Shown: in pieces, positions 24,579 through 32,183 of the stretch
How positions within the stretch are numbered: position 1 is the stretch's first letter
How the letters are laid out: the number at the start of each line of letters is the position of its first letter
NCBI GenBank assembly: GCA_020634575.1
Contig: JACKBM010000064.1
Span: forward strand, 1 to 35,405
Reading direction: 5' to 3'
Length of the DNA: 35,405 nucleotides
From: Ardenticatenales bacterium
GTDB taxonomy: Bacteria > Chloroflexota > Anaerolineae > Promineifilales > Promineifilaceae
Program-made: the position numbers and the translations under genes
Notes under the pieces: model-generated
Told to the model about the DNA's origin: nothing
The model's database searches: none
Seen by the model: only the letters and a program-made list of their open reading frames with translations

Positions 24579-26786
24579 TTATTCGGGGCTGAGGCTCAGG
24601 CGGTGGGTCTGGGCAATGCCCATGGCGGCCAGGACATAGCCCTGCACCCGGGGGCTGACCAGCCGGTGGCTCACACCGTGGGAAACGGGGATTACGCCCA
24701 CATCGGCCAGCAGCATCAGCTCGATTTCATGATAGAGCGCCAGGCGTGTGGCGCTGTCCAGCTCGACGCGGGCCTGTTCCAGCAGGGCGTCCAACTCCGG
24801 GTTGCTGTACTCAGCCAGGTTGAAATTGGATTCGCTGTGGAATAGCAGGTCGAGGAAGTTTTCCGGGTCCGGATAATCTGCACACCAGCCCCAGGTGATG
24901 ACATGGCTGTCCAGCGCCTGGGCCGCGGTGGTGTAATCCACCGGGTCGAAATATTCAATCGTGTATTCGATGCCCAACTCTTCCTGCCACATCGTCGCCA
25001 GGGCCAGCAGATACTCATCCTCGGCATTGCCGCGGCCAAAGGTGCTGAGGGTGATGGGGGGCAGGTCGTTTCCGTAGCTGGAGTTGGCCAGCAGCTCACG
25101 GGCAGCGTCCGGATTGTAGCTCCAGTCTGTGCCGTCCAGTGAGTAGCCGGGCATACCCGGCGGCAGCAGGGTCTGGGCCAGCAGGGAAACGCCACTCCCG
25201 AAACGGTCGATCAGAAGTTGTTTGTCCGTAGCCAGCGCGAGCGCCTGGCGCACGTTGATGTCGTCCAGAGGCGCCCGGTTGTTGTTGAGCTGCACGATCG
25301 AGGTGCAAAGCGAGGTGGTTGAGAGCAACTGGTCGTGCAGCGGATGGTCCGGCTGCTGGATATCCAGCAAATCATCGCCACCGACGCCGACAAAGTCAAT
25401 CTGACCACCTTCGTACAGGCTCAAGGCGTTGCCAAACAGATTGAAGCGGTAAATGACGTACGGGATCTGCGCCGGGGTGTGGTAATTCTCATTGCGCTCC
25501 ACGATGAGCGCTTCGCCGGCCCGATATTCGCGAATCTGGTAGGGACCGCTGGCGTTGGCGGCAAACATCCAGTCGTCGTCGCCGCTTTCTACGTCTGCCT
25601 GGTCGACGACGTAGGAGGTGGGGTAGGCGAGCTTGGCCAGGAAATACGGCTTGGGCGCGTCCAGCGTGACGGTGAGGGTGCGCTCGTCGACCACAACCAC
25701 GCCGCTGATCTCATCCGCCTCACCGGCGATTTTCTCTTTGACCCCGGCGATGTCACCCAGATAGGTCTCAGCCGTCTCCGATTCCAGGTCCGGGTCGGTG
25801 GCCCGTTCCCAGGAATATTTGACGTCGGCGGCGGTGAGCGGGGTGCCGTCGGCAAAGGCGAGATCCGGCCGGAGCGTAAAGGTATAGGTCAACCCGTCCG
25901 GGCTGATGGCCCAGCTCTCAGCCAGGTCCGGTTCGATGCCCAATTGGGGCGTGAGGCGCACCAGGCCGCTGTAGAGCAGGCCAATATATTGGGCGGCGCT
26001 GTTGGACTGAGTGGCCGGGTCGAGGCTTTCCGGCAGCGGGTCGGAGCCAATCTCCAGCAGGGTCTGATCCAGCGGCAACCCAAACAGGCTCAACGGCAGG
26101 AAGCTCATATTCGCATAGACATCAGAGATGGAACTGTCAGGTTGGTCCAAAACAGCCGGCGAGCCGATCACTATCATGAGCAAATTGTGTGGTGTGTTCT
26201 GGACATAAATGATGTGGAGGGCCGGATTGGCGCCGCTATCGTCCAGCAATATCGCCCGGTCCGCCGTCACCCCGCTGCCCACGCTGATCTCATCCTGGCT
26301 GGCCAACGTCAACGCTTCCGCCCCCAGGGCCTGCACAACCTCGTCAACGAGCTCGTCAAAGGGGATCGCGCCCAGCTCGCTGACATTGTCGATGATCAGG
26401 ACCAGGTTATCAGCCCGATTGACCAGCTGCAGCAGATCATCCTCTTCCCCCACAATACCCCAGCCATTGGGAATAATCAGCGCGTAGCCGCCGGCCTCAT
26501 TGCGATAGTAACCGTCCGGGGTCGCGGTCGGGGTGGGGGTACTGGTGGCTGTGGCGGTGGGGGTCAGGCTCGGCGTGGCTGTGGCCGTTGGTGTGTTGGA
26601 TGGGGCCACGGTCGGTGTCAGCGTTGGCGTTTCTATTGGCGCTGCGGTCGGGGCGCTGGTCGGCGTCTCCGAGGGGCCGGCGGCGATTTCTGTTGCCATT
26701 GGGGTTGAATCATCGTTTCCTTCATCACTACACGCAGCTAACATAAGCAACAGGATGAAGATGAAAAAGAGTCGTTGGCGCGTCAT
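24579..26786 (-). CDS. Lipoprotein ABC-transporter solute-binding protein (SBP_bac_5 type)
   Basis: This 735-aa protein has a lipoprotein signal peptide with the lipobox LAAC (Cys19), then a ~65-residue Thr/Pro-rich linker. A small domain follows at about 90-225 (GGYALIIPNGWGIVGEEDD, PsbP/lipocalin-like in pattern). The rest, about 230-735, is a family 5 extracellular solute-binding module (AESWAISPDGLTYTFTLRPD, FADGTPLTAADVKYSWERA, VRQALALATDKQLL). Such proteins bind peptides, nickel or sugars for an ABC permease. No permease or ATPase gene is nearby, so it may be an orphan or have a sensory role. AAGGAAAA lies upstream of the ATG. It follows the peptidase gene by 24 nt on the same strand, so they probably form one operon. 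Confidence 0.9.
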   Translation of the reverse strand: MTRQRLFFIFILLLMLAACSDEGNDDSTPMATEIAAGPSETPTSAPTAAPIETPTLTPTVAPSNTPTATATPSLTPTATATSTPTPTATPDGYYRNEAGGYALIIPNGWGIVGEEDDLLQLVNRADNLVLIIDNVSELGAIPFDELVDEVVQALGAEALTLASQDEISVGSGVTADRAILLDDSGANPALHIIYVQNTPHNLLMIVIGSPAVLDQPDSSISDVYANMSFLPLSLFGLPLDQTLLEIGSDPLPESLDPATQSNSAAQYIGLLYSGLVRLTPQLGIEPDLAESWAISPDGLTYTFTLRPDLAFADGTPLTAADVKYSWERATDPDLESETAETYLGDIAGVKEKIAGEADEISGVVVVDERTLTVTLDAPKPYFLAKLAYPTSYVVDQADVESGDDDWMFAANASGPYQIREYRAGEALIVERNENYHTPAQIPYVIYRFNLFGNALSLYEGGQIDFVGVGGDDLLDIQQPDHPLHDQLLSTTSLCTSIVQLNNNRAPLDDINVRQALALATDKQLLIDRFGSGVSLLAQTLLPPGMPGYSLDGTDWSYNPDAARELLANSSYGNDLPPITLSTFGRGNAEDEYLLALATMWQEELGIEYTIEYFDPVDYTTAAQALDSHVITWGWCADYPDPENFLDLLFHSESNFNLAEYSNPELDALLEQARVELDSATRLALYHEIELMLLADVGVIPVSHGVSHRLVSPRVQGYVLAAMGIAQTHRLSLSPE

Positions 26787-26810
26787 GATTTTCCTTATTC
26801 GCTGAACTGG

Positions 26811-28286
26811 TCAGCGCTGCTGCCGGGCCAGGCGGAGGATAAAGTAGAGCAGCCCGCCGGCCAGAATGATGGCCAGGCCGCCAAGCAGAAGCCAGGGGGC
26901 TGAACCGGCCGGTGGCTCAGCCAGCGCCCCAGACTCCGCTGGCGCTGCAGTCGGCGCTGTTGTGGGCTCCTCGACGGCCGCGACCGCCGTGGCGGCTGCC
27001 GTTTCTGTCGGGCCTGCCGTGGGGCTGGGCGAGATTGTGGCGGTCTCGGTTGGGGGGCTGGCGGTGTTCGTGGGCGACGCGGTGGCGGTGGCGGACGGCA
27101 GGTCCAGGGTGAAGGGGGCGATGGTCGGGACCGGCGTCGCCTGCGCGGGATCGGGCGTGGGCTGGCGCGTGGGCAGCGGTTGGTATCCGAGCGATTCTCG
27201 CCAGGCGCCATCCAACCCATCCGTATCCAGCCCATAAACCTGTTGCAGAGCGTCGTCGATATCAGCGCCGTCGCGCATCGCCTCGAGCAGCAGGAGCAAA
27301 TTCGCCTGGCCATATTCACTGATCAGGAAGTTGACGATGGTTTTGCTCTGGACGTAGGCCAGCCCCGCATCGTCGCCGTAAGCGGAGAAGCCATTGGCCA
27401 GCCGCCGCAGGGCCGGGACATTGCCGGCGTCGAGAGCATTCAGCAGTTCCGGGGCGGTGCTGCTGGCGGCGCCGGTCTCGCCAAACTCGGCCAGCCCCTC
27501 GTTGAGCCAGGTGGGCAGGTCAACGCCGACGCAGTTAAAAGTCAGGGCGCCGACGACCAGGTGGGTCAGCTCATGGGGGATGACGCTGGCGGCCCAGCTA
27601 TCCTGGCCCGGCGCGATGCCCACGATGATGCTGTTGTAGCGCGGGAAGGCGACGCCGCCGGCCCATTCCGGCACGTGGATGACGGCCGCCTGCACATCAG
27701 CGGCGGTTGGGTAGACGACCAGGGTGATAGGCTCGTCGAGCTGGATGCCCATCTCCGTCTCCAGCCGGTCGAGGCCGGCGGTGGCGTAGGCCAGGAGCTG
27801 CTCGCCAAACGGTTCATCCCCCATCGTCCAGAAAACCGAGACATTGTCGGCCGTGGCCTCTTTGAACGGGAAGCGGGCGTCGGCGACGGTGGCAAATTGC
27901 CGCTCGCTGGTGACCGATTGCCCGGCCGCATCATTGACCGTCCATTCCCACCAGACGACGGTGCCGGGGGGCAGGATGCCGAAGCGGGCCCAATCCCAGG
28001 TCCAGCTCAGCTCGATTTCGGTAGCGGGCGTGACGTCCACCGGTTGGCTGGCGCCATTGGATTGGCAGGACCGGCCGGTTGTCCCATACCGCAACGTCAC
28101 CGCCTCAATCGGGTCGCTGCTGGACGCCGCGAGTGCGAAGGTGGCTCCGGTCGGGAAATCCTGGCTGATCTCATTCTGGTCAATCTGGATGGTGTCCTGC
28201 GCAACGGCGCGGGTAGGGGCTAAGCCCAGCCAGAGCAGGGCGAGGCAGAGAAGAAGCGGCCGGTGAAGTTGGCGTATGGCAGACAA
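26811..28286 (-). CDS. Secreted, membrane-anchored gluzincin-type metallopeptidase (peptidase MA-like)
   Basis: The 491-aa product has a signal peptide (RPLLLCLALLWLGLAPTRAVAQ), an N-terminal beta domain, and a peptidase MA-like domain: HELTHLVVG near residue 238 with the zinc ligands and catalytic Glu, and WLNEGLAEFGE about 25 residues later providing the third ligand. A Thr/Pro-rich stretch (about 385-455) follows, then a C-terminal transmembrane helix (WLLLGGLAIILAGGLLYFIL) with a basic tail. It should hydrolyse proteins at the outer face of the membrane. The frame is open to 28499, but that extension runs through a palindromic repeat. The TTG at 28286 is preferred because AGGGA precedes it and the signal peptide starts there. 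The gene lies upstream of the solute-binding lipoprotein gene. Confidence 0.82.
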   Translation of the reverse strand: MSAIRQLHRPLLLCLALLWLGLAPTRAVAQDTIQIDQNEISQDFPTGATFALAASSSDPIEAVTLRYGTTGRSCQSNGASQPVDVTPATEIELSWTWDWARFGILPPGTVVWWEWTVNDAAGQSVTSERQFATVADARFPFKEATADNVSVFWTMGDEPFGEQLLAYATAGLDRLETEMGIQLDEPITLVVYPTAADVQAAVIHVPEWAGGVAFPRYNSIIVGIAPGQDSWAASVIPHELTHLVVGALTFNCVGVDLPTWLNEGLAEFGETGAASSTAPELLNALDAGNVPALRRLANGFSAYGDDAGLAYVQSKTIVNFLISEYGQANLLLLLEAMRDGADIDDALQQVYGLDTDGLDGAWRESLGYQPLPTRQPTPDPAQATPVPTIAPFTLDLPSATATASPTNTASPPTETATISPSPTAGPTETAAATAVAAVEEPTTAPTAAPAESGALAEPPAGSAPWLLLGGLAIILAGGLLYFILRLARQQR

Positions 28287-28416
28287 AAGCGGGTTCCCTG
28301 TTGGCGTATGAAGTAGAAAACGAAACCGGCTGGCAACCGGCTCGTGGTTAATGGGGTTATTTGGCGCCCACGAGGGAAGTATAAAAGGTTTAGGGAGCGG
28401 GATCAACGGCGGGCGG

Positions 28417-28473
28417 TGAGGGGTTGGGGGGACCCGACGGGTACCGGACCCGTCGGGTCCCCCCAACCCCTCA
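28417..28473. repeat. Perfect 57-nt palindrome (26-bp stem) of the GAGGGGTT family
   Basis: TGAGGGGTTGGGGGGACCCG...GGGT (28417-28442) and its exact reverse complement (28448-28473) flank the loop ACCGG. It abuts the stop codon of the minus-strand tube gene, so it probably ends or weakens transcription between the sheath/tube genes and the peptidase gene. Confidence 0.8.
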
Positions 28474-28902
28474 TTATTTACCGGGCTGTAATTGGTCAAA
28501 AACCAGCGACAGGCTGGCGATGGCCAGCTCGCTGCTGCCGGGGTCCAATTCCGTGCTCTCCCAGGCTTGGGGCCAGGCGTTTAGCAGCGTCCATTCCGCT
28601 GCGATGGTCTGGCCATCCGTGTTCAGCATGGCGATCGTCACATTCTTGCGTTCCACCTGGCCGGTCGTTGCCTGGGTGAGCCAGTTCCACAGCGTCTGGG
28701 AGCTGGTCACGCCATATTTCAGGGTAACGGGCTGATAGGATACGCCAGTCGGGATCTGCCGGACAAGCGGCTCCTGGCCGCCTTCGCGATATTCCTGATT
28801 AGCAACGCTTGCCTGGAGGCCGCTGCATTCCGTGAAGTTGAATTGACCGTCATCGATACCGCTGACCCGAACTGTGAAATTGTATGCCCGATAGGGATCC
28901 AT
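28474..28902 (-). CDS. Contractile-system tail tube protein 4 (gp19-like)
   Basis: The 142-aa protein fits the gp19-like tube family: MDPYRAYNFTVRVSGID at the start, FNFTECSGLQASV, VTLKYGVTSSQTLWNWL, and AAEWTLLNAWPQAWE followed by LAIASLSLVFDQL. The start at 28902 is preferred over the longer open frame because GGAGG lies 7 nt upstream and the protein then starts as its family does. It is only 25 nt downstream of the second sheath gene. The pair is separate from, and opposite to, the main eCIS operon. The protein is closer in layout to phage-like 'tail tube' proteins than to the three paralogues at 4117-5554, so it may form a different tube. Confidence 0.9.
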   Translation of the reverse strand: MDPYRAYNFTVRVSGIDDGQFNFTECSGLQASVANQEYREGGQEPLVRQIPTGVSYQPVTLKYGVTSSQTLWNWLTQATTGQVERKNVTIAMLNTDGQTIAAEWTLLNAWPQAWESTELDPGSSELAIASLSLVFDQLQPGK

Positions 28903-28927
28903 GATTAACCTCCACTGACCTGGTCTT

Positions 28928-30169
28928 TTAGCTGAATGATTCGATTTCAGCGCCGCTTTCCTGTTGGCTGATGCGGAAGATGACAAATTCGGCCGGATAG
29001 GTTGGCGCTACACCGATGTCAATGATGACTTTGCCATCACGGATGCTGTCCAGCGGATTGTTTTCCGCGTCACATTTTACAAAAAAAGCTTCTTCCGCCG
29101 TGCTACCCATCAGAGCGCCGGCCTGCCAGAAATCGGTGAGAAAGGCGCCGACATCGCGGCGGATCGCACGCCACAACTCCTCATTGTTCGGCTCGAATAC
29201 GGACCAGCGGGTGCCTTCAGCGATCGACTCCTCCAGATTGGTCAGGAGGCGCCGGACATTGACGTAGCGCCATTCGCTGTTACTGGCCAGGGTCCGGGCA
29301 CCCCATATCTTATAGCCTTCGCCGGAAAAGAAGCGGATGGCATTGATGCCGGCTTCATTGAGGCTCGTGTTGAGCTGATCGGTGACGGCAAAATCGAGGC
29401 CGATGACGCCGTTAATCACCTCATTGGCCGGCGCCTTATGGACACCCCGCGTGGCATCTGTCCGCGCCCAGATACCGGCGACATGGCCGGAGGGCGGCAC
29501 GACGACGGTTGCACCCGACTGGGGATTCGCGGGATTGGCGACCTGCAACCAGGGGAAGTAGGTGGTGATGATCCCATTGCCTGGTCGGGTGACCTGGAGA
29601 TGGTCAGTCGCGATTTTTTCGACCGCCGCGGCCGTCCAGGCGGCGCCGGCTGCTGGTTCCTTCTTGATGTCCAGGATGCCGATCCGGTCGCCGGTCTGTT
29701 CACAATGCGCCAGGATGGCCTCGTGGTTGGTCGTATCGGTGTAGCCCGGGGCGGCGACGATGCTGATCTCGTCGATTGCCGCCAGGACAGCCAGCCCAAC
29801 CGTGCCACTGCCATCATCCAGCGGTTTCTGGCTGGCGTCGTCCCCGCCGACATTGACCACCCAGCAGCGCGAGCCGCCATTCAGGAAGAAGCCATAAACG
29901 GCGTGGGCCAGGAGGCTCCAGCCGTGGTCTGTGGTGGTGGGTGGGTTGGCACGACCATCAACTGTGAGCATGAAGGTTTCGCGAAAATCGGTGAAATTAT
30001 GGAGGACAACCGCTTCGTTGGGGCGGGCGTCCGGATTGGGAGCGGCCCCGACGAAGCCGGCGGTGCTGGTATTGGTTGCCTGGATGGGGCGGCTGCCGCT
30101 GGGGAGTTCCTGGATGTAGACGCCGGGCTGGCTAATGAAGGGCGATTCGTTTCTTCTGCGTGAGGACAT
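28928..30169 (-). CDS. Second contractile sheath protein (phage tail sheath family)
   Basis: The 413-aa protein starts SPFISQPGVYIQELPSGSRP, a typical sheath start. Its C-terminal domain matches that of the main-operon sheath (FEPNNEELWRAIRRDVGAFL, then FWQAGALMGSTAEEAFFV and PAEFVIFRISQQ). It is about 45 residues shorter. AGGGAG lies 7 nt upstream of the ATG. With the tube gene behind it, it forms a minimal sheath/tube module. No baseplate genes accompany it, so it presumably borrows the baseplate of the main operon or is a remnant of another particle. The caspase-like gene lies 128 nt upstream on the same strand. Confidence 0.93.
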   Translation of the reverse strand: MSSRRRNESPFISQPGVYIQELPSGSRPIQATNTSTAGFVGAAPNPDARPNEAVVLHNFTDFRETFMLTVDGRANPPTTTDHGWSLLAHAVYGFFLNGGSRCWVVNVGGDDASQKPLDDGSGTVGLAVLAAIDEISIVAAPGYTDTTNHEAILAHCEQTGDRIGILDIKKEPAAGAAWTAAAVEKIATDHLQVTRPGNGIITTYFPWLQVANPANPQSGATVVVPPSGHVAGIWARTDATRGVHKAPANEVINGVIGLDFAVTDQLNTSLNEAGINAIRFFSGEGYKIWGARTLASNSEWRYVNVRRLLTNLEESIAEGTRWSVFEPNNEELWRAIRRDVGAFLTDFWQAGALMGSTAEEAFFVKCDAENNPLDSIRDGKVIIDIGVAPTYPAEFVIFRISQQESGAEIESFS

Positions 30170-30297
30170 AAAAGGACTCCCTGGCGCACGGCCATCGGTT
30201 TGGTCGACGGGACGCCCGGCGTAGGTACTGTCGTTGGCTGCTTTTGCCGCATAGCCACGGTAGCCATGACTGTTATAGCGCCGGGCCTAAATTCTGC

Positions 30298-31527
30298 CTA
30301 TCGATTGAGGGCGGCTCGGGCCAATTCCAGGGTGCGATTGGTCATCGTATCCAGCTGATCCAGCTGCTTCGTGTTAAGCCATTCCTCATTGTAAGGGCCG
30401 GTGGGTATGGTCAATGTCTCCTGCGTCAACTTCTGGACCTCAGCTGCCAGCTTCTGCAGTTCCGGCTCAGCGGCTGTCCAGGCGGCCAGGATCTGCTGGT
30501 TATGCTTTTCGGTCTCCGCTTCCAGGGTGTCATTGGCCAGCAGCGCGTCGACCTGTGGGGATTCCATCAGCGCCTGTTTGGCTCGCTCCAGGATGGCCAG
30601 CTTATCCTTTTGCGCCTGCAGACCGGCGGCGATGCCGGCCAGGGCGCGGGCGACGGTGGGGCCGGCGGCGTCCGGATGGCCCTCGATGCGTGTAATCTCT
30701 TCACGGCGGACAAAGTCAGCAGTGGAGCCGGCATGGCAAGCCTCAATAATCAAAGTGAGCTGAAACCCCTTTTCCAGGGCGGTTTTCGACCAGCCGCCGA
30801 CGACTGATGGCGCCACCGTCTGGTTGTCCGTCCCCTGCATGCCGCCGACGAGACCGTGGCCGCTGTAGAAAACGACCAGGTCGTCGTGCGGGGCGCCCTG
30901 GGCGACAAACTCCGCGATCACCTGGCTCATTTGAGCAGCGGGCAGGTCAGTCTGGCGGTTGACGGCGAATTCCCGGCCATTGAGTATGGCGGCCATCCGT
31001 TCCCCGTCGGTGGCCGTCTTCGGCAGATCCGTTTCCGGCTCCTCGTATTGGGAGTTGGTGATAATGAGGCCGAGCCGCCGGCCGGTGCTGGTATCCAGAT
31101 TGGGATTGCCGGCCTCGGCGCTGGTGGGGGCGGCGATACCCTGGTCAATCTGGGCCGCCTGCTGCACAGCCTGCTGGATGGAGAGCTGACGCGTTTTGTC
31201 TGCTTCCAGCATCTTCAGCAGCGTCTCACCATAACCACCAACTGATTTCACCGGCGTCTCTGCGCCCGCGCCGACGACCGTATGGCCCTGGGGAGCCGGT
31301 GTCTGGTCCGGCGGCTCCTGTCGCTGAATGAATAGCTGGCGTTGCAACGGCGCGGGCAACCGGCTCGGCTGGTTCAGCAGTCGCTGGACGGCTTGATTGC
31401 CGAGCTGGCGCTGCAGGTTGAGGAAGCCGTTGTGCGGGCTGAGGGCACCGGCCGGTCCGCTCCCGGTTGGCTGCGGCTGGTGCACGGTTGGCTGTTGGGT
31501 CTGGCTTTGTTTGTTTTCCCGAGCCAT
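30298..31527 (-). CDS. Caspase-like (peptidase C14) protein with eCIS-cargo-type N-terminus
   Basis: The 409-aa protein has a Gln/Pro-rich, disordered N-terminus with LNLQRQLGNQAVQRLL (about 36-51), a motif seen at the start of many eCIS-linked DUF4157 and cargo proteins. A caspase-like p20-type domain spans about 150-275: RRLGLIITNSQY, TATDGERMAAIL, then VVFYSGHG with His224 and LIIEACHAGS with Cys264, the catalytic dyad. The last ~120 residues are predicted helical (LQAQKDKLAILERAKQAL...). No signal peptide or transmembrane helix is seen. Bacterial caspase homologues cut after Arg/Lys or Asp and act in cell death or defence. Being next to sheath/tube genes, it is a candidate payload. There is no clear Shine-Dalgarno; TATACT ends 6 nt before the ATG. 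Confidence 0.85.
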   Translation of the reverse strand: MARENKQSQTQQPTVHQPQPTGSGPAGALSPHNGFLNLQRQLGNQAVQRLLNQPSRLPAPLQRQLFIQRQEPPDQTPAPQGHTVVGAGAETPVKSVGGYGETLLKMLEADKTRQLSIQQAVQQAAQIDQGIAAPTSAEAGNPNLDTSTGRRLGLIITNSQYEEPETDLPKTATDGERMAAILNGREFAVNRQTDLPAAQMSQVIAEFVAQGAPHDDLVVFYSGHGLVGGMQGTDNQTVAPSVVGGWSKTALEKGFQLTLIIEACHAGSTADFVRREEITRIEGHPDAAGPTVARALAGIAAGLQAQKDKLAILERAKQALMESPQVDALLANDTLEAETEKHNQQILAAWTAAEPELQKLAAEVQKLTQETLTIPTGPYNEEWLNTKQLDQLDTMTNRTLELARAALNR

Positions 31528-31620
31528 GGTGACAGTATAACGGCAAACGTGTGGAGAGGCGTGTGGGTGAGATGGGCGAAGAGGGCGTCAAATGTTGCGG
31601 TTTTTTTAAAAGATGTCACA

Positions 31621-31649
31621 TTGCCATGGTGAAGGCAACGAGGTAAAAT
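31621..31649 (+). promoter_or_regulatory. Candidate promoter of the antitoxin/C39 operon
   Basis: TTGCCA (31621-31626) and TAAAAT (31644-31649) are separated by exactly 17 nt, a near-consensus sigma70-type promoter about 42 nt ahead of the antitoxin-like start codon. Confidence 0.5.
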
Positions 31650-31655
31650 GCTGGA

Positions 31656-31665
31656 ATTGTACAAA
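31656..31665. promoter_or_regulatory. Candidate Phd/YefM-type operator (TGTACA core)
   Basis: The palindrome TTGTACAA contains TGTACA (31658-31663), the core hexamer of YefM operators, and sits at the expected transcription start just after the -10 box. A second GTAC lies at about 31683. This fits autorepression by the antitoxin-like protein. Confidence 0.4.
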
Positions 31666-31691
31666 ATATAATACCGAATAACGTACTAAAT

Positions 31692-32183
31692 ATGACACAA
31701 AAAATCATACCTGTGAGTGACTTTCGCCGCCAAACCAGTCAAGTGATTGACTCTATCCTGCGTGAAGGGGATGTCGTCTATATCACGCAGCATGGGCGGC
31801 CCAAAGTCGTGCTGCTGGATTATCAGCAGTACGAAGCGTTGCTGGCCAACCAGGCGGTGTCGCCAGATTCACGGGAATCGGGTCTGATGCTGGCGATCAC
31901 TGTTTCAGCGGAGGAAGCTCGCCAGCACGTGAATCGCCAGGTTATACCGGACCTGGGAACTGGCTTACGGGCCGGCTCACCAGCTTTGCTGTGGCGGGAA
32001 CAACAGCTATTCTGGCAGGTATCCATACTGCTTTCTTTGCCTCAACTGGGTGAGATGGGCGCAGTGGGCGCCATCAGAGTTGACGCTCACTCTGGTGTTA
32101 TCGAGATAACAGCTGCGGAGCTTGAGCAGATCCGTCAACATGCCCAAAGGCTCTATGATGGTGCCACATTATCCACAGAGTAG
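31692..32183 (+). CDS. Phd/YefM-type antitoxin-like protein with C-terminal extension
   Basis: The 163-aa product starts IIPVSDFRRQTSQVIDSIL, then VYITQHGRPKVVLLDYQQYE, the N-terminal DNA-binding fold of Phd/YefM antitoxins (about 1-55). Normal Phd antitoxins are ~75-90 residues; this one continues for another ~110 residues with a beta-rich C-terminal domain (GAVGAIRVDAHSGVIEITAAEL) that may bind the partner or a ligand. The 3' end overlaps the start of the C39-like gene by 26 nt, so they are co-translated. There is no RelE/YoeB/Doc toxin next to it. The promoter and TGTACA site upstream fit autoregulation. Confidence 0.85.
   Translation: MTQKIIPVSDFRRQTSQVIDSILREGDVVYITQHGRPKVVLLDYQQYEALLANQAVSPDSRESGLMLAITVSAEEARQHVNRQVIPDLGTGLRAGSPALLWREQQLFWQVSILLSLPQLGEMGAVGAIRVDAHSGVIEITAAELEQIRQHAQRLYDGATLSTE

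Noticed and set aside
25335..26708. 457-aa plus-strand open frame
   Set aside because: It lies fully antisense to the solute-binding lipoprotein; its C-terminus is a Gly/Arg repeat created by the Thr/Pro-rich linker codons of the real gene.
28964..30163. 399-aa plus-strand open frame
   Set aside because: It is antisense to the second sheath gene, which has clear family motifs on the minus strand.
2012..31527. Prophage
   Set aside because: Only tail-like genes occur; no terminase, portal, capsid, lysis, replication or integrase gene is visible, and no attachment-site repeats were noticed.
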